From Pycnococcus provasolii (Eukaryota > Chlorophyta > Pseudoscourfieldiophyceae > Pseudoscourfieldiales > Pycnococcaceae), in contig OW568876.1 in NCBI GenBank assembly GCA_938743325.2, positions 682,001-746,000 of the forward strand: a stretch of 64,000 bases of DNA. Reading direction: 5' to 3'. The first letter of the stretch is position 1. Every line of letters starts with the position of its first letter. Positions 28,006 through 40,000 of this stretch are shown piece by piece. The translations under genes and the position numbers were made by a program. Under the pieces are notes generated by a model. That model made no database searches, was not told the DNA's origin, and was given only the letters and a program-made list of their open reading frames with translations.

Positions 28006-31000
28006 TCATCTTGGCGCTGCCACCAAAAGCTTCTCAAGCTCGTCAAAGCTCAGCAAGCCATCGCCGTCGGCGTCACCGAGTTCGACAAGATTGCCCACCA
28101 CAGAGTCAACGGAGTCTTTAAAATTGAGCGACTTCAGCATAGTCGCCACCTCGTGCACGCGGCAAAGGCCATCGCCACCTCGGCTTGCAGCGGCGAATGC
28201 CGCACGATCCAGTGCTCCATCCGCGATAGCCTTCTGCAGCGCACTGCGCACATCTGGATCAATGCCCTCGGGGGCTGTCGAGCGCTTGCCACGTTCCTTG
28301 GAAATGGCCATGCGCTGCTTCGCCGCACCAAGGCTCTCGAGGAGCTCATCTTGCGTCACGTAGCCGTCTCCGTCGGTATCCAGCAGAGCCACCACGGCGC
28401 TTGCGATGCTTGCATCCGCCCCAGGAAGGGCAAGGCGCACGAGAGCAAGCTGCTCGTCGACATCGAGTTGCCCGTCGCCATTCACGTCGATTTGATTCCA
28501 AAGCTCCTGCGAGCGCGCCTCGTCGCGGAATAGCCGCTTCAGCTCCTTGATTGCAGATGCAATGCGATCCACACCTCGCTGCTCTGTTGGCTCGGGGGCG
28601 GATGCCGTCTGAACGGTGTTCGTTCTCGCGTGCATTTTCAGTAGCCTCCGCGTCTCCTCCACCGAGTAGAGCGGTCGCGCGTAGCGCCTCATCGACTCGC
28701 CGAACGGGTTGTCGAACGAGCCTGTGCGCGCAATCGGGTCAGCCAGGTGCTCCGCGGGAAACATGGCAGCCTCGAACGTGTGAATGGGAGAGTCGCCGCG
28801 CTTTGCGGAAACGGCGAGCTCCACGGAGTCGAGCGCCCATCCGGAGGACGCTCCCGGATCGTCGTGACGCACCACAAGCTTGTAGGGTAGTCGAAATCCT
28901 GTGGATTCGCCAAGGATGCCAGGGAACGGCAACGCCACCCCGTGAACACCCCGCGGCATCAGCCACCGGCTGTCGGACACCACACTCCTCGACACGCAGT
29001 CGAGTGGCCGCAATCGAGGATAGGGGAAAACGCGCGTGCGCTTAGCGGTGATGTTGCGAACGCTCACACGCTTTGGCGTCCAAACCCATGGCATGTCATC
29101 AACCGCATTTGCAGGCTGCACTGTATTGGAGGAGGACGCGCTCGCCGCCCGGCCTCCGCCGAAGCCAAATAGGCTTGCCACACCGCGACGCTTGGCTGGA
29201 AGTGGTGACACCGTTGCCTGCTCAGGTGCGCGAAGGTGCACACGAAGGATCTCGCCAAGGTCCTCGCAGGTGAAGTCCACCGCATCCGTGCCGCTTGACA
29301 CGAACAGCTGGCGCTGCGTGGAATCTGCAGCGGAATTCGGTTTGATCACGACGCGATGCGAACCATTCGAACCGTGCACGATGGCTGTTGGAAATGCCAT
29401 CACATCATCCACACCAGTTGGCACTCGTCCCGTCGACTCTAGCGTCTGAACAATCAGCCTGTATTGCCGAAGCGCGCCGCTCGAAGCACGGTCTTGCGAA
29501 GCCTGAACGTGAGCGACGTAGCGTGCATCCAGCGCCATGGCTTCCGGCGCAAGGCCCCCGTACTGGTGGCATTGGTGCACCTCCCGCTCGACATCAAGGC
29601 AAATGTACGAGTCGTTCGAACCGGTGTCGTGCATTTCAAGAGCCTCGACGGAGTCGTGCGGCGCAGCGCCCGGATTGAGCGTGTGCATGTAGGCCAAGAT
29701 TGACGCATTTGGCAACGATTCGCCCAGGCGATTGAGCGCGAAGAGGGGTTGGCCATTCGCGCTCGTCGACAGGCCACGTTCGGCATCCGGTCCAAAGCAC
29801 ACCGTCTTGCCCGTCTGCATGCTTGTGACGAGAACCTCAACATTCGATCGGTAAAGGTCCGTCTCATGCGCCGCGAGGTACCGATTGTTCCTTGCCAATC
29901 CGCCTGGATACACCGTGACTTCCAGGCTGTTCAGTGCACCTGGAGTGTTCGGCAGCAACGGCTCACGCTCGTTAGACACACTTCCATCTGATTTCAGTGC
30001 ACCATTTCTCATCGGCACGACGTAGCCCACCACCTCGCTCGTGTCAAAGTCAAGCGCCTTCGAGCGGCTTGATGGCACCATCGACGGGTTGGACGACAGC
30101 GAGGCTGGAATCGTCGGCATCTTACCCGGGGGCGACGGCATGGGTGCAAGCGTCTTCACATCGCCGGCAGGAACAAACTGGAAGGAGTCCCCGAACACAT
30201 CTCGCACCGTCAGAACAAAGTCGGTGTTGAGCGGTGTGATTGAACTTGCGTCCATCGTACGCAGCACGACGCGGTAGATACCCTGCGACGCGCGCTCGCA
30301 TTTCTGCAGGACGGGCGTCTTACCGCGAAGTGTCGTGCCGAAGAAGAATGTTTTGCCAGCCAGACTTTTTGCATTTGGCAACTTGATGTTGCGATTCTCA
30401 AGATCGGCGAAGGGGCGGATCTCAATCGCGTCCACAGAAAGAACAGCATCATCACGCTCCAAACTCACGCTGCAGGCACTGCACCATTCCATGATATTAT
30501 GAGCAGACTTGACGACGAAGGAACGACGACGGTGAAGTCTGTTCGCCTGGTTGAGCGCCTGTGTAGACAGGTGAAAGGTAACACCACGACCATCCGGATT
30601 GCCAGCAACACGCGCGGCATCCAACACCTCGATAGAAAGACTGCTATCAAGAACGTCAGGCGTGGCGCCAAGCGCCGTGCCCGCGTGCACGGTGACAAGA
30701 TAGGAAAAGTCCAGGCGAGCGTCCATCTCAATCGGAAGAGACAGCGCGGCGGGATGAGGGTGTCCGACGGGCGCCACGTTGTTGAGAAAGTAGATGGGCG
30801 GCGCGCGCGAAGAGCCGACGCGCTCAATTCGTGCATAGTCAAAAGCCCAAGCCGCCCTGTTTGACGGGTGCGACACGTCCAGACGATGCACCTCAGCGCC
30901 AACGTCGCGTAGATCCACCGTGTACGTCACAACCGAGCCGGTGTCGAGACGCTGCAGCGAGCTGGCAGAATTAGCTCGGGCTTCCGCTCGCGCGAGTGGG

Positions 31001-34000
31001 GCCCATGCAGTCACCGCGTACACCTCCGCAATTGCCGCCTGCTCTCCTCTTCGCACGCAGCCGTGAAGGCGCACGGAAACGTCGGCAGTTGGCACCGTCG
31101 TCTCGCGGTGCGATACGACGACGGTGATGCGATAGCGGGCGGTTTGCACCTCCGGCACGCGGTCGTTGCTGACGTCGCCGCCGACAGCTGGGGGCTCTAT
31201 GCGAAGTGTGCGGATCGCTGGCATGCACATGTCAATCGCCCGGCTCTCGATGTGTGCGGAGAAGCCCCGCGACGCCACGTCTTCCCTGTCCTGCACGTGA
31301 GCGTCGCCCTCGTGCTTTTCAGCCCAGCTGAGCAAGCTCTGCGGCACGGGTTCGCAGATGAGATGGGGATCGCACCAAACGCCGAAAACTCCGCCGCCTC
31401 CGAACGCCTGGCCACTGGACGCATCGACCATTCCACACTCGACACATAGCAACAGCGTCGACACGCTCTCGACGTTGCACACGATGGATGCAATTTCGCC
31501 CTTTCCTGAAGTACGGAAAGCAGTGCTACGGTAAAGAACCTTACCATCACCGATGATGGTGAAGTACACGGAGCTCTCCGCAGCAGCACTCTCGAGAGCG
31601 CGCGAGGGTACATTCCCGTCCACCTGAGCATCGAGGTCGACGTCGTGGCCGTTGCCAGCACGACCCAGGCCGATTGTGCAGCAGAATAGACGGTAACGCT
31701 CGCCGCGCTCCCGCCTAATTCTAAGAAGGTTGTACTGCAGCAACTGCACCTGACGAGCGTTGTCAGCGCCGATCATCACGTCACCGTCGGCGCTTGTACC
31801 GCCACGCAGGACGCAAAAGTTGCGCGCACCGTACCCTTTTACGGAGAGAGCGCGAGGGCACTCGCACGAATCGCCAACAATTATTGGCGTTTCGTTTGCT
31901 GCCAACTCGTATGGCGATGACCGATCGTAGCCCAGACAGCCGGCAATGCCAAGAGGGTACTTCTCGAAAGCAGCGGCGTCATAAGATAGAATGTAGGGGC
32001 TTGGACCCATGCCAACTTGCTCGTTCAGCTGCATACCAGTGAGAGCGCCCGGCATGAACAGATCCAGCGGATCTAAGTAGCGCAATTCACCCTGAGGCTC
32101 GTTGGCCATATGAGGCATGCCCGTACCAAGCGGGCCGAATCGGTCGAGCTGCAGATTACTGAGCATGCTCTGCGCCGCATCCATCGCATCGTCGGCGATG
32201 CCCGAGTCGGCATCCGCGCTGCGGAAAATACCGGCATTCGGAAAGTTGGCATGCCAAGGAATCTCCGGCTCCATCCAGCATGTTTCGCCGGTGTTTGCAT
32301 TTACCCACATACGCACACCTCGTCCCGCACCATCCTTTCCTAGATCCCAGCTGCTCCATGCGAGAGCGTCCGACACGACGTTTGTCGCAGTACTCGGACT
32401 GATCCACGAGCGGTGGTGGAACGTCCACTCGAGTCCCGTGTGCCTGTTTCGAATCTCCACGCGGTCAAGAAATACAGCCTCAGCCGAGCTATTTGTCACG
32501 CGCACTTTCTGCAAGTCACCAAGCATTCGCGGCTGGATATCATCCGCAGCCTCAACGGCCGAGAGCGGGCATCCATTGAACGCAACAATACCGCCCGGAA
32601 CAATGGGTCCGTGCGGGGTGGCAGAAATTGACGGCAGCGAAGCGAGTGTCTGCACTGGTTCGCTGGTTGGATCCTTACGACTCAGTTTCGCATCCTTGCC
32701 AAATCCAGCCTCGAAAAGCTTTCTGTACCGTGCGAGCGGCTCAGCGAGCTCAGCAGTGAGAGGCTCCGTCTGACGATAAGACGGCAGCACGCTGTGCGTT
32801 GTGGATCGCACACCCGCCTCAGAATCACCGTGGTGTCGGACATTCAACGAACGGGCGATGTGCTCACCGTCCTTCTCGCCGGCGAGGGTCGCGGGCGTGG
32901 GTACAGACTTCGGGTGGTGACCCGACTCAGATTCCTGCGTGACCCTCTGGCGTAACCACTGCCACTGCCACTGCCACTGCCTTGTCCACCAAGCAGGGGT
33001 GGGTGCAAGCGCCCACTTCGTTGTCATGTCCAACCACCACTGTGGGCTCGACATCGCGACGGATGATGGCTGTCCGCTGTGATCCATTGGATTGAATCGT
33101 GGAAGGGGCAAACTTGGCTCCTCGAGCATTTCCCGTGCCACGGCACGAGCATTTTTCACGTCGTCTTTCGTCCAGTTGTGCACGCGCCACCAGTGCGTGG
33201 GCAGTGGTCCAGGCGCCCCGGGTCGTCGGTCGCCTTTCGAATCGCCAGCACTCCACGGGAACCAGACGGGGGGTCGTGACGACTGTTCGGATGCTCTAGC
33301 ACCATGCTCCGGTGGCACTGGTGCGGCATCCAACGACCCCGTGGATGTCACAATGTGCTCTAGCTCTCTCAAAGTCACGGTTCCCTCGTCGCGGAATGCG
33401 GTCACATCGGCAAGACTGTGCGAAAATGCGTAGTCAAGCTTCATAAGAAGATACATCATTTCATCCGCCTCGAGAGCGGGGAAGACGTCGAGCAGAAACT
33501 TCCTTGCGCCGCTAACATCACACACGCGGGTAGCCGAACGCTTCACCTCGATCGCATATCCGTTGAATGCATCCTCCGCGGATGCCTTCTGGGTTAATAG
33601 CGCGTCACGCACGCGGTCTTCGAGTCCCTCGAATGATCTCAGGGTGGAGTGCAGCGGGTGCGGCGGCGATGTAGCAGATGCCGCGGACAGCTGGCGCTGA
33701 CGCTCGTACACGCGCTCCTTCAGCGTGCGTGCCTTCTTCAGGAATACCTCGAATTCGGGCGTGGTCATTCTCCCCGGTACTTCAGAGTCCATTGCGTCGC
33801 ACCGAAACATAGCCGTGAGGAGCTTAAAGCTACGAGCAGGCAAATCATGCCCCTCAGCCTTCGTTGCCTCGCGGGCCACGCAGAATGCGCCATCGGCATC
33901 CATGGTGTCGTCGGCGTCGAGCACATCGTCGTACCACGAGCGCGACTTCAGTCGATGCTTCTTCAGATATCCACGAACAGCCGCGAAGAGGTTGACGTCC

Positions 34001-37000
34001 AAGAGGTCAAGGTTGCTGCGTGCTTGCGCCGTAACGTCTTGCAACTTCCCCGGGAGATCGTCCCGTGGCAGATTCGTTGCGTCTGAGAGAGGCTTCGGTT
34101 TTGCCGCGGGAGGCGCGGACGACTTTGTGCGGTTGCCCTTTTTGAGGCCAAGGAGCAGCTCCTGCTTCCCCAGCTTTCCATCGGCATTCGCATCGAGGGT
34201 ACCCAGTCGTGCAAGTACGGCGCGCATGTCATCAGCCTTGATTGTGGGCAAAATCGCCTTGACAAAGTCACGCATCTCAAGCGAGTCGAGCGATCCGGAG
34301 CCGTCCGTATCGAACCTATCGAAGATGGCCGACGCCGACTGCCCCTTCTCGTCAAGGCTCTCCTCCAAGCGCCAAAATATGTCTTCACCGCCGCTCGGCT
34401 TACGTTGCGACGCCACCTCAGCCTTGGTAGCATCCTGGCCCGCCTTTAGAGATTCGACGAATTCGCGCAGAGAGATGGCATTGTTACCGTCCGCATCAAC
34501 CATAGCGAGGACGTGTTTCATGTCTCGGTCGCTTATGGAGGGGACGGATTCCTTCACGAAGCGACTCATCTCGTCGATTGCGAGCACTCCATTGCCATCT
34601 CTATCATAAGTTCTGAAGATTTCCTTCACCTTGGAAGAACTTTGCTTAAGTGATCGACGAAGCTCGGCAAACACATTTCTAGACGGTGGTACGTCATCAA
34701 CAGCGCCGCCTTCATCTGCGTCATCGAATCCCTGCTCCTCGCTCGTCCTTGCACCGGCAACTTTTGTGCCTCGAACACCCACGAGCATCTTCGAAACAGC
34801 AACCTGGCGCTCCGCAGCAGCATCCAACGTGGCAGGCAGAGCAAGATTAATCGTCCAGGGCATCTTCATGCTCAGCCCCCCGAAGACGTCGAGCTGCATA
34901 TTAAATAGCGCGATTCCACTACCCGTCGAGTCTCCGGTATGCACGGTAACCTCGTAGCTACCGCGCTCAACGGCACTAAGCTCCGCGGCTGGTGCTTCAC
35001 GAGTGGTACGTCGCGCACCACGCTTCGCCACTTCGGCTGCGTTGTCCCCGGCGGTGACGTGAAATTCGGGCGTGAGGCCGACACCGCCACCTTCGGCACT
35101 CCACCGAATGCAGTAGCCGTTCGATGCGTCTAGGGCACTCGTGCAACGGAATGCGAACTCTCTTCCATGATCCATGGAGCATATTTCAAGACGAGATGGC
35201 AGCCAAGAAAGGGCCTGCGCCGGTGCCGAAGCGTCCTTCTCAAGGAACAGCTCAATTTCATCGAGAACGAGATCGCCGTTGCTGACAACCACCGTCTCTG
35301 TTAAGTCGAAGAAGAAGTGGTCCTCGCCACCCCTCTGAAATGCGGGTTGGACGGTAGATGGTCGATCGAGCGTGTACCGCATGACGGTGTTGGCCGCCGC
35401 ATTTCCAACCACGTCTCCGATCCGACGTTTGGTGGAGGGACGAAATTTCGCCAAGAGCTTAACATCTCCGACGGTGCCAGCATTTTTAAGTGCCGACGTG
35501 TATACGGAAATGCGCTGCGTGCCAAAGCAACGCGCACTCTGCATCCCGATCCGATGGGGCGGTGCGGTTGCGCAGACCAGCTTCCGGCACGACCCGAGCA
35601 TCTCCCGACCGTTGGCGTATCGCCTCTCGTCGCCATCAAACATCCCGAGAGCAGCCTCATGACCTATTGCTTCGAGAATCACTCCCCGTGACGCACCGCC
35701 ACCGTCTCGTGTGCAGTTCAGGTCACGGCGATAGAAGACGTGGGGCGCGCCTTTCATGCTGTCGTGTCGTATCTCGGCTGCCACAACCTCCCACGCAGGG
35801 TCGGAGCCCGAACATTCTTGAGATAGCAAGATCGCCGAGTAGGGCGCATCGCCGCTTGCGAAGCTTGGCACCGTCATACTGAGTGTCGAAGTCGCGCGCG
35901 TGCCTCGCAGGTATCCATTTCTGCTGTTCAGCGCATATTGTGGAGTCACGGTTCCGTCAGCATACACGAGTCGAACGTACGCCCGCGACAAGGTGCTGCT
36001 CCGAGGCCCATCCCTTGTATACACCGAGATGAATACACGGCGTCGATTGCGCCGCCTCATGGCTGTGGATGCCAACGAATCTTCGAGCTGATCGATCAAT
36101 TCCCACTCATCGTCATCCTGCGATGTGTCGAGCAAAGGACGCTCGAGGGCAGCAGTGGCATTCCGCAATCCAAGCCGGTGCCCGTTGACAAAGTATGCGC
36201 GCGCATCGAATGTTCTTCGCCTCATCAGAGCTACACGAGACACGCGAACGCACTCCAGATCCCACGTGGGCACGTCGGAGAGGCGCGTGTTGACATGCAC
36301 GAGAACTGCATCTATAACTGGACCAATGTCGTGGCAACGCAGGTAAACGGTGTCGACGGCGCCTCGGCTAAATGCAACATGATACCCAAGCGGAGGAGCG
36401 GTCGTCTGAGCGCGTCGCGAGGTGTCATATGCACCGACGCTGTTGCTCGAACCGCTGCGTCGGTCGAGATGCTCTTGCCTCGCCGCGTCTATGGGAAGTA
36501 AATTGGCCGCGGTGTCGTCGACGACGGTGCCGCCGCGCCCAATGCGAACGTACCCGCTTGCACCCTGCGATCCAACGATCTGGATGAGAACGTCAGACTC
36601 GGTACCAGAACCTTTGACATCGCGGGTTTTCAGCTTGATCTCGTAAACCGCCGCCTCGGAATCGCTTGCATCACCGGCGACACGAAGAAGCGCCTTGCAC
36701 CCTTCGTCGATGCCGTTGCCATCCGCGGCACCAATCGCCCGCAGTCGAGCGAGTCCCATGTCGCTCGTTGCGTCTGGAACGAAGCGGTACTTCCTCATGT
36801 CCTGCGCGCTGCCAATTTCGACAGACGCCACGATCCAGCTAGCCGCGGCCGAACCGCTTGACAGATGAGAACCGGAGGACAAAACTTTCGCCTTGTCGAC
36901 GCAGGCAATCTCAACACTTTCGATGTTCGCAAAGGAGGGAAGCGTGAAGTCGAGTGCAACTGCCGATCCTGGGTAAAACATGCTGAACGTGTCGATGTTG

Positions 37001-40000
37001 CAGGCGTTCTGCCTGTGGTCCTTCACCTCGTCGTCGAGTGGAAGATCAGCGTCAAAGGCATACGGTTCGTTCATCGACGACGGAACAAGAAGGAATGGCC
37101 CGCACTTCAGTCTTGAATTGCCATCCATGGCTGAATTTGACGTTTCGTCAGCAAGCAGAGGCGTGCCATTAATGGTTAGAATGGGCATCATATTCACGGC
37201 AAGGCCTGCATTGTCCGACTCGTGCGTGTGAACGACTATGCGGTACTTGGAGTAATGCGCAGAGCCATCGCGCTGCACCTGCATGTCCATCCCATCAAAC
37301 CATCTCGCGTGCTCTTCTGGATCGGACAGCTGGGGCATCGGCGCCGCATCCCTCCGCAGAAGAGGCGCACGTTCATCAGCGATTGCCGCTTGGGAAGGTT
37401 CTATTTCGGGTAGGTCCACCGCCGCATACATCTCCTGAGGCTCATGCTTCTCGGCTGGCACGGGCATGGCAGATTTTGGTTTGCGCCGCAGTCGTGTCAG
37501 GTGCGCCAGTGCATGCAGCAGCAGGCCGTTGCCGAGGATGGCGACAAAGTGCAAGAGCGCAAGCAGAAGGTGAAGGCGTCTCGAACTGTCGAGAACGGAG
37601 AAGGCGCACACGGATGAAAATACAAGGCATGATGCATGGGTGGCATAGAAGCGCGGTCCCTCCATGGCAAGCGTGATAAGAATTACTTCGTGGATGGAGC
37701 TAACCTGCGATCCGTTGTAGACACGGTTGCGACTCAGGGAGAGCAGGAAGGTGATCGCGCCGTGGAAGCAAATCGCCGGCATGAGAAGCAGAGCAAGGCT
37801 ATCGGCTGCGCCAAGGCGGCCATGGAAATTGGATCCACCTGTAAGGTGGTCTTCAAATCCAAGCGTCGCGGCAGCTGTGCCAAGCGTAAGGAAGCATGTG
37901 ATCACAACCACGACAGCCGTGATGACGAGGTTCTCAAGTGAGGCGATGGTCCTCACAAATGACCAGCTGCTCCCAAACACCACGCCAATCAGAACTGCAG
38001 CTCCCGCCGTCCACCCTGCAGCGCGATATGACTGAAAAGGAAGATTAATGGCAGTCTCTAGATTTGCGAAGTTTGCAATCTGCGCGAGCGGGGTGAGCAT
38101 CGGGTCATGTGGGTGGCTTGTGGGAGCGGCTGTGGTTGTGGTTGTTGTTGTGGTGGTGGTGGTTGTGGAATTTTGAAGAAATCGCCGCAAGCGCAAGCGC
38201 GCAGAGGTGGTATTCGTCGTCGAAGTCGAATTTGCTGTTATGGCAGGCGAAGTAGTAGTAGTAGCAGTAGTAGTAGTAGTAGCAGCAGCAGTAGAAGTAG
38301 TCGTTGTTGCCACGACATTGGATGCGGAATCAGACCCCGCATCGCTTGTTGGCACATTCAGGTAGGCACACGCTCGAACCGCAGGCTCAGTTGACGCCGT
38401 GGAGCTGCCACGCATTGTCATACGTAATGTCGACGAAAAGTTCTCCCACCCATCCCTCTGAGCGACAGCGCTGTCGATGCCACTTGTTCCATTCACATCG
38501 AAACTGGAATGGTGCATGCGTAAGACGGGCATGCGCACGTTCACATTGTCGGAAAGGATGGCGTATGATGCGTGCAGGTATGGCTTGTAGTACGAGTAAC
38601 GGGAGATGCACCCAGAGCCTTGTCCAAGACAAGATGCACCGTCGATTCCATGCAGCCAGTCGTGCAGGAGTGGCAGAGCGAACACGGGATAGGAATTTGT
38701 GACGCTTTCCCAGGTGGCGTCACGGTATACTTGATAAGCGAGCGTTTCATTGTCACTGTTCGGCGCCCCAGTCGCACGGTAGTAGGAAACGAAGGTGTCG
38801 TTGCTTCGCTCGCTGGTGTCGCCGCGCGTCTCATTCACCCATTGAAGAAAATCACGCGACCAGCACTCGCCCACAGGCGCCGCATGCGTGCTACTCTCAT
38901 TTCTCTCGACGCCACCCGTTACAAAGCGGCGCGTGACTGGATCGTATCTCTCCGCCATGTTGCACAGGGATGCTGCACAGGAGATTGGGTCTCCCCCACC
39001 TGCGTTTGACATATTCGCAAGCCACCAGGTTGCATCGAGGTGCACAGACGCGTTCCAAGGCTGGGCTGGCTTTGCTGCTGCACTAGCTGAGGTGAGAAGC
39101 TGCGCGTCGGAATAGCGCGCATGTCCCAGGTCCATACCACCGGGTGAGCCAGAGGCACCCATCTCCCGCGATCTCCCGTAGCGCTTCGCCTCGACTTCCG
39201 CCGAACTCATCCATGGATCTGATGCATTTAGACCAGCGACAAGCGAAACGCCCAGGTGTAGATTGGACACGGTCAGATCGCCCCACGACGTGCGTCCATG
39301 CGCATGCAGCGCGGCTTGCGAATACACGGTGGGAAAGTGCGTGCGCAGTACATGCTTGAAAGCTCCAGGATGGTACTGCGCGTCAACTGGCGGCAAGGCG
39401 GCTTTGTGCGACGGCGATCGCAGCGGATTTCCGAAGAAAGAACGATGCCACGAGGAGTCTGCGGCGTCACCGCCGGCAGAGAAGCTGGTGAAGGATGACT
39501 GGTGCGTCCCAGCAGGGCGTCCGGATGGAATGACCGTGTCACCGAGGTCGTAGCGCGTTCCGGAGGATGGGAAGCGTGCAGCCTGGTACCCAGATTGAAT
39601 AGTCCCGCCGAGCCATGAAGAGAGAAAGCTCAGCAAGACGAGTGTTCCGAAGAAGAAGAGGATCGGAATCTTGTACTTGCCAACAGCGGGACCGTAGCTC
39701 TCGAGAAAAAAATCCTCCGCAGGTGACAGTTCATCGCCACCATCCTCTTCGAATTCCTCGTCGTCGTCGTCGTCGTCGTCGTCTCCCCTGTCATCAACGC
39801 CGCCACGTCTCTTCTTACGTGGCAAGCAAACGGACAGGCACCTGCCAATAGCGACGAACATGCGGTATAGCCAGAATCGGCGCGCACTATCCCCGGCGGG
39901 CTTGCCAAAGAGCACCTCTCCCAGCGCAAAGCACGGCAACGCAAAGATGGGTGCTAGAAATGTGGCTAGCAAGACCCAAGTTCCCGCAAGCGCTGCGGGA

